DNA of 35,349 bases, taken from positions 1-35,349 of the IMG/VR virus record IMGVR_UViG_3300025280_003203; one strand, 5' to 3'. The translations under genes were made by a program, and so were the position numbers. Shown here piece by piece: positions 16,916 through 23,473 of this stretch. The notes beneath the pieces were generated by a model that was not told the origin of the DNA, made no database searches, and was given only the letters and a program-made list of their open reading frames with translations. The DNA is from a virus. Position 1 is the first letter of the stretch. Each line of letters opens with the position of its first letter.

Positions 16916-17644
16916 ATGAAAGCTGTTATTTTGGCTGGGGGTCTAGGTAGTCGTTTGTCTCCGCTGACAAGAGCGACCAATAAGCACCTGTTACCTGTTT
17001 ATGATAAGCCGATGGTGTATTATCCTATACAACTCATGGTAGACGCAGGCATACGTGATATTATGATTGTAACTGGTGGGGCGCATGCGGGTGATTTTAT
17101 CCGTGTCCTTAGGAACGGTGAGGACTTTGGACTCAGCAAATTGCATTACGCGTACCAGGATGGGGAGTCTGGAATTGCGGATGCACTATCAATGGCTGAG
17201 ACTTTTGTAGGATCAGACAAGTGCGCAGTCGTTCTGGGTGATAATATAATTTCTGAGGACATCTCTAAGCACGTTAGGGAATTCGAGAACTCCTCGGGAG
17301 CTAGAATATTTACTAAGACGGTGGAAGACCCTGAAAGATTCGGGGTTGTCTCGTATGTATCCGGAACTGATGTGGTGGAAGATATTGTGGAGAAACCGGA
17401 GGTCCCTCCCTCCACAGATGCCGTCATAGGCTTGTATTTTTATGATAGCACCGTATTCAGTAAGATTAAGGGATTAACTCCTTCTGCGAGGGGGGAACTG
17501 GAAGTTACCGACATAAACAAGAAATACCTCATGGAAGGGAAGTTGGCTGTACATAGAATACTTGGGACCTGGATAGACTGTGGAACATTTGAATCTCTTG
17601 CCAAAGCAACTAGCAAATTCCACCTGGACTCACAGTCTATTTGA
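16916..17644 (+). CDS. rmlA: Glucose-1-phosphate thymidylyltransferase
   Basis: The 242-residue enzyme starts MKAVILAGGLGSRLSPLTRATNKHLLPVYDKPMVYYPIQLM, the RmlA nucleotide-binding signature with Arg and Lys in the usual places. CAVVLGDNII supplies the metal-binding Asp. EDPERFGVVSY, VEDIVEKP and AVIGLYFYDS also match. It makes dTDP-glucose, the entry to dTDP-rhamnose and dTDP-3-amino-deoxyhexoses. It lacks the last roughly 50 residues of full RmlA (about 290), so the C-terminal allosteric region may be missing. RmlB (4,6-dehydratase) is not in the window and must come from the host or elsewhere. Confidence 0.88.
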   Translation: MKAVILAGGLGSRLSPLTRATNKHLLPVYDKPMVYYPIQLMVDAGIRDIMIVTGGAHAGDFIRVLRNGEDFGLSKLHYAYQDGESGIADALSMAETFVGSDKCAVVLGDNIISEDISKHVREFENSSGARIFTKTVEDPERFGVVSYVSGTDVVEDIVEKPEVPPSTDAVIGLYFYDSTVFSKIKGLTPSARGELEVTDINKKYLMEGKLAVHRILGTWIDCGTFESLAKATSKFHLDSQSI

Positions 17645-17647
17645 AAT

Positions 17648-18385
17648 ATGAATCTAAAAAATAAGAAGATATTGTTACTTGGTGGGAAAGGATCTCTGGG
17701 CACTGAGTTCACCTCTATTCTAAAAGCTGCAGGAGCCAGAGTTACAGCCCCAACCAAGAGGGAGCTAGATGTTTCGGACATATTAGCAGTTGTTGAAAGC
17801 GTAGAAGAACAGGAGTATGATCTGGTTATTCACTGCGCAGCATGGACGGATGTACCCAAGTGTGAAATTAAAAAATATCATAAGCAGGTTATTGAGACCA
17901 ATATCTTAGGATGTTCCAACATCGCATACGCTACTGGAGAAAGGAATTCCGTAAAAACTGTTTATATCTCTACAGACTATGTGTATGCGTGTGTTAGTGG
18001 ATCCTACACGGAGAAGCACGCCACTGCCCCGAAAACTTTTTATGGTTTCTCCAAGTTGGCTGGAGAGTCTTTTTTCGACTTAAAGAAGGATTTAATAGTA
18101 CGTACCAGCTTCGCAAAAAGAGGGACATGGGGTCCTGGAAGGAATCAATATTCTGTGGCTTTCACCGATTCTTATACAACAAAAGACTGGGTAGATATTG
18201 TTGCCCCTTTGATAATAGACGCTGTCTGTCAAGAAAAAACAGGAATAATCAACGTAGGAACTACCCGCAAAAGTATCTATGAATTGGCTGCGCAAGAGTA
18301 TCCCGAAGTGATTCCATCCTCCATAACAGATGCTAAAGTTGCGTATGAATATCCGAAGGATTCTTCCCTAGAATCGTCTATATAA
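17648..18385 (+). CDS. rmlD: RmlD-like dTDP-4-dehydrorhamnose reductase
   Basis: The 245-residue SDR has a GGKGSLGTEF nucleotide loop (12-21), LVIHCAAWTDVPKCE (RmlD-typical AAxTxVDxxE region), VYISTDYVYACVSGSYTE and the catalytic YGFSKLAGE (Y and K). With rmlA immediately upstream (3-nt gap) it would complete dTDP-L-rhamnose, provided RmlB and RmlC functions are supplied, or reduce a related 4-keto-sugar. It is shorter than usual (about 290-300), missing part of the C-terminal substrate domain. Confidence 0.78.
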   Translation: MNLKNKKILLLGGKGSLGTEFTSILKAAGARVTAPTKRELDVSDILAVVESVEEQEYDLVIHCAAWTDVPKCEIKKYHKQVIETNILGCSNIAYATGERNSVKTVYISTDYVYACVSGSYTEKHATAPKTFYGFSKLAGESFFDLKKDLIVRTSFAKRGTWGPGRNQYSVAFTDSYTTKDWVDIVAPLIIDAVCQEKTGIINVGTTRKSIYELAAQEYPEVIPSSITDAKVAYEYPKDSSLESSI

Positions 18386-18409
18386 CGTATGAGGGAAGCT
18401 TCGTAGAAA

Positions 18410-18967
18410 ATGTCTGATTCTGTAATCAATGTGTCGGGATCCGATCAAGCATACGCCGTTGATGCTATCAGACCAGGTGCAGGGACCGGTGATTACAGAC
18501 AGGTAATTTGTGTAGGGGACTTCACTAACTCGGGAATAGAGGGCTCAGTAGCTTCTGTATCCACAAGTGCATTGTGCGTATCCGCCGTGGGTGAGAAGGA
18601 AAACGCCAATACAATGAGCTATGCAAGCTGGTCATTCAGTGGCGCCGGAGGCGCTCCTACCAGTAACTCAGTTATAATAGCTGCTCCAGGAGCCAATAAA
18701 GCGCTGCTTATTCAGGGATACCAAACAAATCTTGTTGGCGCTGCTGCTGCCACTGATGGGTATGCCGTGTTGAGTGATGGGGATGACTCCGCCACCGGCA
18801 GGATATATGTTGCGGCTGTCGCGGCTGAGACAACTATAAATCACTCAGTGACGTTGAAATACCCCATCCAGCTTACTACTAATACAGCTTTAAAAGCAAC
18901 CACTACTGAAGCTGCCAACCACATTACGTTTTTTGGTACCGTTTTTTATACTACAGTCGATGTCTAA
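18410..18967 (+). CDS. Putative virion decoration or fibre protein (185 aa)
   Basis: The product is rich in Ala, Thr, Ser and Gly with alternating hydrophobic residues, for example NSVIIAAPGANKALLIQGYQTNLVGAAAATDGYAVLSDGDD and HSVTLKYPIQLTTNTALKATTTEAANHITFFGTVFY. This is what a beta-sandwich decoration or fibre-tip domain looks like. There is no signal peptide. It is an inference from composition; no family signature is visible. It overlaps the next gene by 8 nt. Confidence 0.5.
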   Translation: MSDSVINVSGSDQAYAVDAIRPGAGTGDYRQVICVGDFTNSGIEGSVASVSTSALCVSAVGEKENANTMSYASWSFSGAGGAPTSNSVIIAAPGANKALLIQGYQTNLVGAAAATDGYAVLSDGDDSATGRIYVAAVAAETTINHSVTLKYPIQLTTNTALKATTTEAANHITFFGTVFYTTVDV

Positions 18968-19223
18968 TACAAAAGATAAAAAAATAAGTTATTTCGCTAT
19001 GGTTGTACCTGTGGCTCTTTCTCTGCTAGCAATAGCCGTGTCCGCTGGTTACGCTAATGCCAGGATAGATGAGGCCTTTACACGTATTAGCAGACAGGAA
19101 GAGTCCCTGTACCCGGCTCTTGATAATCTTTTGCGTGATGTTAACGAAATTAAAATTAAGGTAGCTGAAACTGCTCGTGATGTGCAGTGGTTAAAGGAGC
19201 AACAAATTGATAATGGTAAGTAA
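18960..19223 (+). CDS. Membrane-anchored coiled-coil protein (87 aa)
   Basis: Starting at ATG 18960, the protein has a short polar N-terminus (SNTKDKK), one transmembrane helix (about 9-32, YFAMVVPVALSLLAIAVSAGYANA) and then a heptad-like soluble tail (FTRISRQEESLYPALDNLLRDVNEIKIKVAETARDVQWLKEQ). The shape fits a type II membrane protein with an outward coiled coil, as in some phage lysis accessory proteins, but no lysis enzyme is nearby. The ORF overlaps both neighbours. Confidence 0.55.
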   Translation: MSNTKDKKISYFAMVVPVALSLLAIAVSAGYANARIDEAFTRISRQEESLYPALDNLLRDVNEIKIKVAETARDVQWLKEQQIDNGK

Positions 19224-19575
19224 ACTTGTACCTCTAATTTTGTTGTTGTTAGTGGCGTTAGCAAGTGTCCACATAGATTCTGATAAGGTACGCTATGGTA
19301 ACATAAATTCTTTTGACGCAAGCCGCAATGATAGAGTTGCGGTTGTTGATAGCAAAGAGGTTTACCTACACATACCAGCGTACCTACAAATTATTAGAGA
19401 GGGGGTGGAAAAGGGATCTGCCAGGTACGCTCAATTGATGGTGAGAGCTACTAACGATTATAAAAGAGTTTTGAGCAAGATTGGAAGATCCAGGTATGTT
19501 TTGATTGTGGAGAAAGGTGGGATTACGGATTATCCAACCACTGATGCTACAGAATTGTGCATAAAAGCACTATAA
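19213..19575 (+). CDS. Exported Skp/OmpH-like protein (120 aa)
   Basis: From ATG 19213 a signal peptide is clear (MVSKLVPLILLLLVALASVH). The mature part opens NDRVAVVDSKEVYLHIPAYLQ, similar to the VAVVDxQKVF strand that begins Skp, and ends RYVLIVEKGGITDYPTTDATELCIKAL, similar to the LVI..GGV.Y....DIT..VIKAL close of Skp. The long coiled-coil tentacles of Skp are reduced to about 35 residues here. It may be a periplasmic or conjugation-type chaperone relative. This is my reading of motif order only. Confidence 0.5.
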   Translation: MVSKLVPLILLLLVALASVHIDSDKVRYGNINSFDASRNDRVAVVDSKEVYLHIPAYLQIIREGVEKGSARYAQLMVRATNDYKRVLSKIGRSRYVLIVEKGGITDYPTTDATELCIKAL

Positions 19576-19576
19576 T
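19571..19576 (+). promoter_or_regulatory. TATAAT box at the tRNA-Ile gene
   Basis: TATAAT ends 7 nt before the first base of tRNA-Ile, so transcription would start at or next to the mature 5' end. No -35 match is present. It overlaps the stop codon of the preceding gene. Confidence 0.35.
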
Positions 19577-19583
19577 GTAATAG

Positions 19584-19661
19584 GGGAGCGTAGCTCAGTT
19601 TGGTTAGAGCATTCGCCTTATATGCGAACGGTCTCAGGTTCAAATCCTGGCGCTCCTACCA
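19584..19661 (+). tRNA. tRNA-Ile (UAU anticodon)
   Basis: A full cloverleaf can be drawn: acceptor GGGAGCG with CGCTCCT (one G-U at the end), U8 and A9, D-stem GCTC/GAGC, anticodon stem TTCGC/GCGAA with loop CTTATAT (anticodon TAT), T-arm CAGG-TTCAAAT-CCTG, discriminator A and an encoded CCA. It reads AUA, which the neighbouring genes use often. An encoded CCA fits a phage tRNA that needs no host CCA addition. Confidence 0.9.
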
Positions 19662-19673
19662 CTAGATAATAGT

Positions 19674-20006
19674 ATGCAGATGAACCTAGAACTTTCGGGA
19701 AGAGCCATAAAGGAGCTAAAATATCTCTTGATGTTAAAAGAGTTAGATGGCGACTTTGGCGTACGCATAGGCGTTAAGGGTGGGGGGTGTTCCGGATATA
19801 CTTACAACTTAGAATTTGGACGCCGACACAAAGGAGATATAGAAATGAAACAAGATGGTATTCGCATCTTTACTGACCCTAAATCCGTCTTATACATAAA
19901 TGGAACTACACTTAACTACACTGACGGTCTTCAAGGCAAAGGTTTTCATTTTGATAATCCGAATGCCACTAGTACCTGTGGGTGTGGGGAGTCTTTCAGC
20001 GTATGA
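19674..20006 (+). CDS. iscA: Fe-S cluster carrier, IscA/HesB family
   Basis: The 110-residue protein has GGGCSGYTYNLEF (C39) and the C-terminal TCGCGESFSV (C102 and C104), the three cysteines that bind Fe or [2Fe-2S]/[4Fe-4S] in A-type carriers. Length is normal (about 107-120). It would deliver clusters built on the IscU-like scaffold encoded 0.25 kb downstream. It begins just after tRNA-Ile and overlaps the ferredoxin start (ATGA). An alternative start is ATG 19680. Confidence 0.88.
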   Translation: MQMNLELSGRAIKELKYLLMLKELDGDFGVRIGVKGGGCSGYTYNLEFGRRHKGDIEMKQDGIRIFTDPKSVLYINGTTLNYTDGLQGKGFHFDNPNATSTCGCGESFSV

Positions 20007-20263
20007 CATTTGTAATCCAAGAAGCGTGTGTAGGAGTTAAGGATTCTGCCTGTGTACAGGTGTGTCCTGTAGAGTGTATTTATGAGGTGAAACCACAGGA
20101 GAAGTACAAAAACCTTCCCATGTTCATTCACGCTGAAGAATGTATTGATTGTTTTGCTTGTGAACCAGAGTGTCCTGTGGATGCCATCAGAGCTGAGGAC
20201 GAGGCAGAAGAACCTTGGATAACAATCAACGCACAATTATCGGAGGTGCAAGATGGCGTATAG
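20003..20263 (+). CDS. 7Fe-type ([3Fe-4S][4Fe-4S]) ferredoxin
   Basis: From ATG 20003 (86 aa) the cysteine pattern follows Azotobacter FdI/FdxA: C9, C17, C21-P, C25 and then CIDCFACEPECP with C47, C50, C53 and C57. By analogy C9, C17 and C57 hold a [3Fe-4S] cluster and C21, C47, C50 and C53 a [4Fe-4S] cluster. The second Cys of the first motif is Val (CVGV), as in other 7Fe ferredoxins of the CxxV type. It could supply electrons for cluster assembly. It overlaps iscA by 4 nt and the scaffold gene by 11 nt. Confidence 0.85.
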   Translation: MTFVIQEACVGVKDSACVQVCPVECIYEVKPQEKYKNLPMFIHAEECIDCFACEPECPVDAIRAEDEAEEPWITINAQLSEVQDGV

Positions 20264-20624
20264 CGATAAAGTTATGGATCATTACCAAAACCCAAGAAAC
20301 GTAGGTTCTCTGGACAAGGACGATGCAAATGTAGGCACAGGTATTGTAGGCGCTCCTGAATGCGGTGATGTTATGAAGCTACAAATTAAAGTTGAGGGTG
20401 ACACGATTGTAGACGCAAAGTTCAAAACTTTTGGTTGTGGCAGTGCAATTGCTTCTTCTAGCTTAGCTACTGAGTGGCTCAAGAATAAAACTCTTGAAGA
20501 AGCTACGAAGATAAGGAATTGCGATATCGCGCAGGAGTTGGCTCTCCCTCCAGTAAAGATCCATTGCTCGGTTCTAGCAGAAGACGCTATCAAGAACGCT
20601 ATTCAAGACTACCAAGACAAGTAG
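20253..20624 (+). CDS. iscU: Fe-S cluster assembly scaffold IscU
   Basis: The 123-residue protein matches bacterial IscU: YSDKVMDHYQNPRNVGSLD at the N-terminus, GAPECGD (C37 and D39), FKTFGCGSAIASSSLATEWLKNKTLEEA (C62), and the partner-binding LPPVKIHCSVLAEDAIKNAI (H104, C105), including the LPPVK motif read by the HscA chaperone. All ligands are kept, so it should be active. It would accept sulfur from the host desulfurase IscS, for which no gene is present here. It lies between the ferredoxin and tRNA-Arg. Confidence 0.9.
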   Translation: MAYSDKVMDHYQNPRNVGSLDKDDANVGTGIVGAPECGDVMKLQIKVEGDTIVDAKFKTFGCGSAIASSSLATEWLKNKTLEEATKIRNCDIAQELALPPVKIHCSVLAEDAIKNAIQDYQDK

Positions 20625-20630
20625 ACACTA

Positions 20631-20707
20631 GCACCCGTAGCTCAATTGGATAGAGCAACAGACTTCTAATCTGTAGGTTTCAGGTTCGACTCCTGACGGG
20701 TGTACCA
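20631..20707 (+). tRNA. tRNA-Arg (UCU anticodon)
   Basis: Acceptor GCACCCG pairs with CGGGTGT (terminal G-U), then TA, D-stem GCTC/GAGC, anticodon stem ACAGA/TCTGT with loop CTTCTAA (anticodon TCT), T-arm TCAGG-TTCGACT-CCTGA, discriminator A and an encoded CCA. It reads AGA, a codon very common in these genes. It closes the tRNA-Ile to tRNA-Arg cassette that holds the Fe-S genes. Confidence 0.9.
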
Positions 20708-20716
20708 TCAGGAAGA

Positions 20717-21373
20717 CTACTTGTCACCATTTCTTGTGGAAGTCTCAACAACGTTGTCTCCCTGCCTAATAACAACATCATCAGGACGAATGCTTAGGCT
20801 CGTGGGTTGCTTCTCTTGCGCTTGTTTTAGCATAGCTACCATCTCACTCTGCCCGCGTTCAAAGGAAGTTATTAGCTCCACCTGTTGTGTCTGAGAAGCG
20901 TCTATAAGGGCTTTCTGAGACCTCTCTGAGGACTCCACCATCTTTTCATGTTCCTGTTGGCATATCTCAGAATTTTTCTCCGCGATATCGTACATGAGCT
21001 CAATAGGATCTTTCTGTTCTTTTGTCTCAACGATCCCCTTTAGAATGGTGGAAAGGTTGGTTACTACTAGAGTGATAAGACCAGCAACTACAGCTACAGA
21101 TTCAGCTGGTAGAACTGTTACAGACCCGATGAAAGCCAGCACTAAGATAAGGAGATAGATTGCACCTGCTTTTGCTAGGTGCTTACCTGCTACTTCTTTA
21201 GAGGACTCGTGTGCAACAATCTCTTGAACTCGCAGTCTACCTCTCGTGGTTTCTATAGCGATAGCTTCTTTAGTATTTGTTGCTACGTTTAAAGTTTCAG
21301 GTGTTGTCATGTCTACAGCTTTTATTTTATTTTTCCGTAACTCGTCTATAATTTTTTTTCCGTCTTCGCTCAT
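20717..21373 (-). CDS. Membrane protein with long helical tail (218 aa)
   Basis: The leftward gene has a good ribosome site (GTAGGGGGTAGGAAAA before ATG). The order is: a charged N-terminal 70 residues, two transmembrane helices (about 71-90, IYLLILVLAFIGSVTVLPA, and about 93-112, SVAVVAGLITLVVTNLSTIL), then a helical, Gln/Glu-rich tail (EKNSEICQQEHEKMVESSERSQKALIDASQTQQVELITSFERGQSEMVAMLKQAQEK). The two-helix hairpin plus coiled coil resembles some phage holin-like or tape-associated proteins, but nothing is diagnostic. It converges on tRNA-Arg. Confidence 0.6.
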   Translation of the reverse strand: MSEDGKKIIDELRKNKIKAVDMTTPETLNVATNTKEAIAIETTRGRLRVQEIVAHESSKEVAGKHLAKAGAIYLLILVLAFIGSVTVLPAESVAVVAGLITLVVTNLSTILKGIVETKEQKDPIELMYDIAEKNSEICQQEHEKMVESSERSQKALIDASQTQQVELITSFERGQSEMVAMLKQAQEKQPTSLSIRPDDVVIRQGDNVVETSTRNGDK

Positions 21374-21391
21374 TTTTCCTACCCCCTACTA

Positions 21392-21832
21392 CTAATTATC
21401 ATAGTATCCAGCGCGATCCCTTGCCTTAAATTCGTCGTCAGCTTTCTCTATCTTACTTCTAGTGTCTGGCTTCACTGGTGGCCCCATGTGACGTGGCCTA
21501 GTCTCTTTAGCTTTCTTTTTGCTAGATTTTATTCTCTTCCAGGATGTCTTTTTACGCGCCTTCCCTTCAGCCTCCTTACGTCCTAGTCGGCCAGCGATGC
21601 GTACGGCCTCTTTTTGAGCCCTATCTCTTTCCGCTCTTGCCTTGGCGATTCTCTTAGTTTGGGTTTGGACGTTTTCACCTGGACGATTCCAATCGAATTC
21701 TTGGGCTAAAGCCTTGGCGCCTTTTTTAGTAAAATGCTTTTCTTTTCTTTTGAGTCTTTTCATGCCCCCTGACCCTTCACAGAGAGAAGATAACCACTCG
21801 CAAGTCTTAGTAATTTCTTGGATATGATTCAT
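21392..21832 (-). CDS. Basic, Lys/Arg-rich protein (146 aa)
   Basis: The product is strongly basic (KRLKRKEKHFTKKGAKALAQEF, KRIAKARAERDRAQKEAVRIAGRLGRKEAEGKARKKTSWKRIKSSKKKAKETRPRHMGPP) with a short acidic C-terminus (SKIEKADDEFKARDRAGYYDN). It probably binds nucleic acid or is packaged, but there is no recognised domain. A TATAAT box ends 5 nt before the ATG (see promoter), so the mRNA may be leaderless. The gap to the next leftward gene is 18 nt, suggesting co-transcription. Confidence 0.6.
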   Translation of the reverse strand: MNHIQEITKTCEWLSSLCEGSGGMKRLKRKEKHFTKKGAKALAQEFDWNRPGENVQTQTKRIAKARAERDRAQKEAVRIAGRLGRKEAEGKARKKTSWKRIKSSKKKAKETRPRHMGPPVKPDTRSKIEKADDEFKARDRAGYYDN

Positions 21833-21837
21833 GTAAT

Positions 21838-21843
21838 ATTATA
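21838..21843 (-). promoter_or_regulatory. TATAAT box before the basic-protein gene
   Basis: On the minus strand CACTATATAATATTAC leads straight to the ATG at 21832, with 5 nt between hexamer and start codon and no -35. It faces away from the rightward TATAAT at 21878. Confidence 0.4.
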
Positions 21844-21877
21844 TAGTGTTTTCTTTTAAAAATACCGGGTATTGGTC

Positions 21878-21883
21878 TATAAT
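21878..21883 (+). promoter_or_regulatory. TATAAT-type promoter for the 21946 gene
   Basis: GTCTATAATAAGT matches the box before the recombinase gene. No -35 match at the proper distance. A start near 21890 gives a leader of about 56 nt that begins with a small GGATA/TATCC hairpin. Confidence 0.4.
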
Positions 21884-21945
21884 AAGTAGGATAACAAGTC
21901 ATTTGCTATCCATTCAAAATAAACAAAAATTAAGAATTTAGTATT

Positions 21946-22119
21946 ATGGACGAACAAGAAAAAATGATTGAGACTATTAAAAAGGTTTTAGCGGTGCTAG
22001 AAGAATCTTACCCGGGTGTTTTTCGGGAAGATGGATATACTCTCCAGAGTACACAGCTTATGGGGATGTTACAACATATCCTTCAAGGCAACCCCACCCC
22101 GCAACTTCAACCTCAGTAG
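21946..22119 (+). CDS. Small acidic-helical protein (57 aa)
   Basis: ATG GAC GAA CAA GAA ... CCT CAG TAG encodes 57 residues, with a helical start (MDEQEKMIETIKKVLAVLEESYPGVFRED), then LQSTQLMGMLQHILQGN and a Pro/Gln tail. A TATAAT-type promoter lies 60 nt upstream and a clear terminator begins 19 nt after the stop, so it forms a one-gene unit. No Shine-Dalgarno site is visible. Function unknown. Confidence 0.55.
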   Translation: MDEQEKMIETIKKVLAVLEESYPGVFREDGYTLQSTQLMGMLQHILQGNPTPQLQPQ

Positions 22120-22137
22120 TGGTATTTCAGAGGATAT

Positions 22138-22165
22138 GGGGGAGTGAAGTATCCTCCCCCTTTTT
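22138..22165 (+). terminator. Rho-independent terminator
   Basis: GGGGGAG (22138-22144) pairs with CTCCCCC (22154-22160) over a 9-nt loop, followed by TTTTT. An alternative pairing, GAGGATA with TATCCTC, uses overlapping bases, so two exclusive structures exist. Confidence 0.75.
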
Positions 22166-22177
22166 CTCATTTTCATA

Positions 22178-22239
22178 AAAGTCAAAGCAAGTGATTTCTA
22201 GAAAAGTCAAAGCAGTCGTTTTTTATAAAAGTCAAAGCA
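22178..22239 (+). repeat. Three tandem AAAGTCAAAGCA repeats, exactly 25 bp apart
   Basis: GTCAAAGCA starts at 22181, 22206 and 22231, each preceded by AAA or AAAA. The last copy ends just before ATG 22240. The intervals between are not conserved, so the spacing rather than the whole unit is kept. The motif resembles a reversed -35 (TTTGACTTTT) or a MotA-type box (TTGCTTTGA) on the minus strand. Related single copies occur near 22439, 31222, 31360, 31490, 32370, 32604 and 32837. Confidence 0.7.
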
Positions 22240-22428
22240 ATGAAATACAGTATCTATAAATCGTTTCATGGGATGTTAACTTTAACTTCCATGGTTTGTG
22301 TGATTGGAATGTGTTGGGTTTCTTTTGAGACATGGTGGAGTAAAATTTTTATATGGAGTGTGTTATCCTCCGCCCTTGTGGATACTCTCTCGCCTAGAGA
22401 GTCCACAAATAAACACAGTAAAAAATGA
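22240..22428 (+). CDS. Small membrane protein (62 aa)
   Basis: The product has two hydrophobic stretches (about 11-29, GMLTLTSMVCVIGMCWVSF, and about 35-48, KIFIWSVLSSALVD) and a charged tail (SPRESTNKHSKK). The ATG follows directly on the third 25-bp repeat, and there is no Shine-Dalgarno site. It overlaps the next start by 4 nt (ATGA), which supports translation as a pair. Confidence 0.5.
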   Translation: MKYSIYKSFHGMLTLTSMVCVIGMCWVSFETWWSKIFIWSVLSSALVDTLSPRESTNKHSKK

Positions 22429-22769
22429 TGAGTGTAAAAAAGTCAAAAGGAGAAGCCGCCAGTTCGATGTCTGTTTTCGGTTTGTGGGTAAAAAGAGCCG
22501 GAAGGGGAGATTCTAAAGGGGATGAAACTCTCCTCTCAGTTTATAAAAGCCGGAAGGATGCCGATTTTATCGCTAATCTCCTGGTTTCCGAAGGAAAACA
22601 CACCTTCCCCGAATTTAATCTCTCTGAGAAAGATGAATTATTTGTGAAGGAAATTCCAGCGTTTGTTTCCTTTGGTAAAGAACTGCCGTCTGAAGCCGAA
22701 ACTATTTCCAGGCTTGAAGGGGAGTTAGACAAGATTTTGGAAAGCCTTTGCGTCCCGCCTGATGAGTGA
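22425..22769 (+). CDS. Hypothetical protein (114 aa)
   Basis: A soluble protein with a basic start (MSVKKSKGEAASSMSVFGLWVKRAGRG), then a region with helix and strand character (LLSVYKSRKDADFIANLLVSEGKHTFPEFNLSEKDELFVKEIPAFVSFGKELPSEAETISRLEGELDKILESL). The KSRKDADFIANLLVSEGK segment suggests a small alpha-beta fold. No family recognised. It is followed by a 283-nt stretch without a gene. Confidence 0.55.
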   Translation: MMSVKKSKGEAASSMSVFGLWVKRAGRGDSKGDETLLSVYKSRKDADFIANLLVSEGKHTFPEFNLSEKDELFVKEIPAFVSFGKELPSEAETISRLEGELDKILESLCVPPDE

Positions 22770-23052
22770 TTTTTGTTGTCTCAACAACGCCTTGTTATTG
22801 AGAAATTTCAGCCAAAAACACGCATACACCTAGACTGTTCCTGCCATTATAGCAGTATGATCTGCGAAAATAATTCCCAGATAGGTGGTTAAAATACCCT
22901 AAAATGGTGCTATGATATAGTGAAGGAGGGTTGAGTCGCAACTTACTTTTCGATTCACATTGAATTTATTTCAAAAAATCTTTTTATTGAACTTTGGAGA
23001 ATTTTTTCAAAAGACTCTTCTCTCCTTTGTTTTCCAAGTTCAAAAAATAATT
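22770..23052. other. Gene-poor spacer with hairpin and palindrome
   Basis: It holds an imperfect 10-bp hairpin (TCTCAACAAC, 22779-22788, with GTTATTGAGA, 22794-22803), the palindrome CTGCCATTATAGCAG at 22841-22855 (like the elements in the last 3.5 kb but without the GGCCC flank), and a weak TATGATATAGTG box near 22910 followed by AAGGAGG. No convincing ORF was seen; the frame open from TTG 22960 is probably untranslated leader of the next gene. Confidence 0.5.
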
Positions 23053-23343
23053 ATGACCACTACTCACATCACCCCCAAAAGTTTCCGCTATCGGAACGGT
23101 TCTGAGTCTAACCGAATGGTTATGACTACCTCTCAAAATCAAAGCATTTTGCGAGGGTTCGATGTTTCAGACATGACTCCAAAGCAGATTGAGAATCTCG
23201 GAGAGAAATGGAATACAATCAAGAACCAGAACTGGTCGCTTACGGCAAAGGAATCTCACTTGTTGAAGAATTATCGCCCTTCGCAGGGTAGGTTCAAGAC
23301 TTTCAAGATCAGCCGTATTCGTTACTTTCACGAAGGGAACTGA
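23053..23343 (+). CDS. Hypothetical protein (96 aa)
   Basis: Starting at ATG 23053 the product is MTTTHITPKSFRYRNGSESNRMVMTTSQNQSILRGFDVSDMTPKQIENLGEKWNTIKNQNWSLTAKESHLLKNYRPSQGRFKTFKISRIRYFHEGN. It is polar and Arg/Lys/Asn rich, without membrane segments. A strong terminator follows, making it a separate unit. The in-frame upstream extension to TTG 22960 encodes an implausible Phe/Leu-rich leader and is not used. Function unknown. Confidence 0.5.
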   Translation: MTTTHITPKSFRYRNGSESNRMVMTTSQNQSILRGFDVSDMTPKQIENLGEKWNTIKNQNWSLTAKESHLLKNYRPSQGRFKTFKISRIRYFHEGN

Positions 23344-23363
23344 TTTTTTAGATGTTCTTTTTA

Positions 23364-23397
23364 TGGCTGGAGGCTCACGCTTCCAGCCAATTTTTTT
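23364..23397 (+). terminator. Rho-independent terminator
   Basis: TGGCTGGA (23364-23371) pairs with TCCAGCCA (23382-23389) across a 10-nt loop, followed by ATTTTTTT. It closes the unit before the AAA/VWA operon. Confidence 0.8.
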
Positions 23398-23418
23398 GCC
23401 ATTTTACCAAGTTTAGAC

Positions 23419-23447
23419 TTGAATTGTTATCTGATTCTTGGTATAAT
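23419..23447 (+). promoter_or_regulatory. Sigma70-type promoter of the AAA/VWA operon
   Basis: TTGAAT (23419-23424), a 17-bp spacer and TATAAT (23442-23447). The start site would be near 23454, with GAGGAAACCACC then ATG 23474. TATAATGGTAGT is shared with the leftward promoter at 31636. Confidence 0.65.
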
Positions 23448-23473
23448 GGTAGTGTCCTTTTGAGGAAACCACC

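Noticed and set aside
22178-22239. Leftward promoters from the TTTGACTTTT cores
   Set aside because: No TATAAT-like hexamer is placed 16-18 bp downstream of any of the three cores on the minus strand, so ordinary promoters are unlikely.
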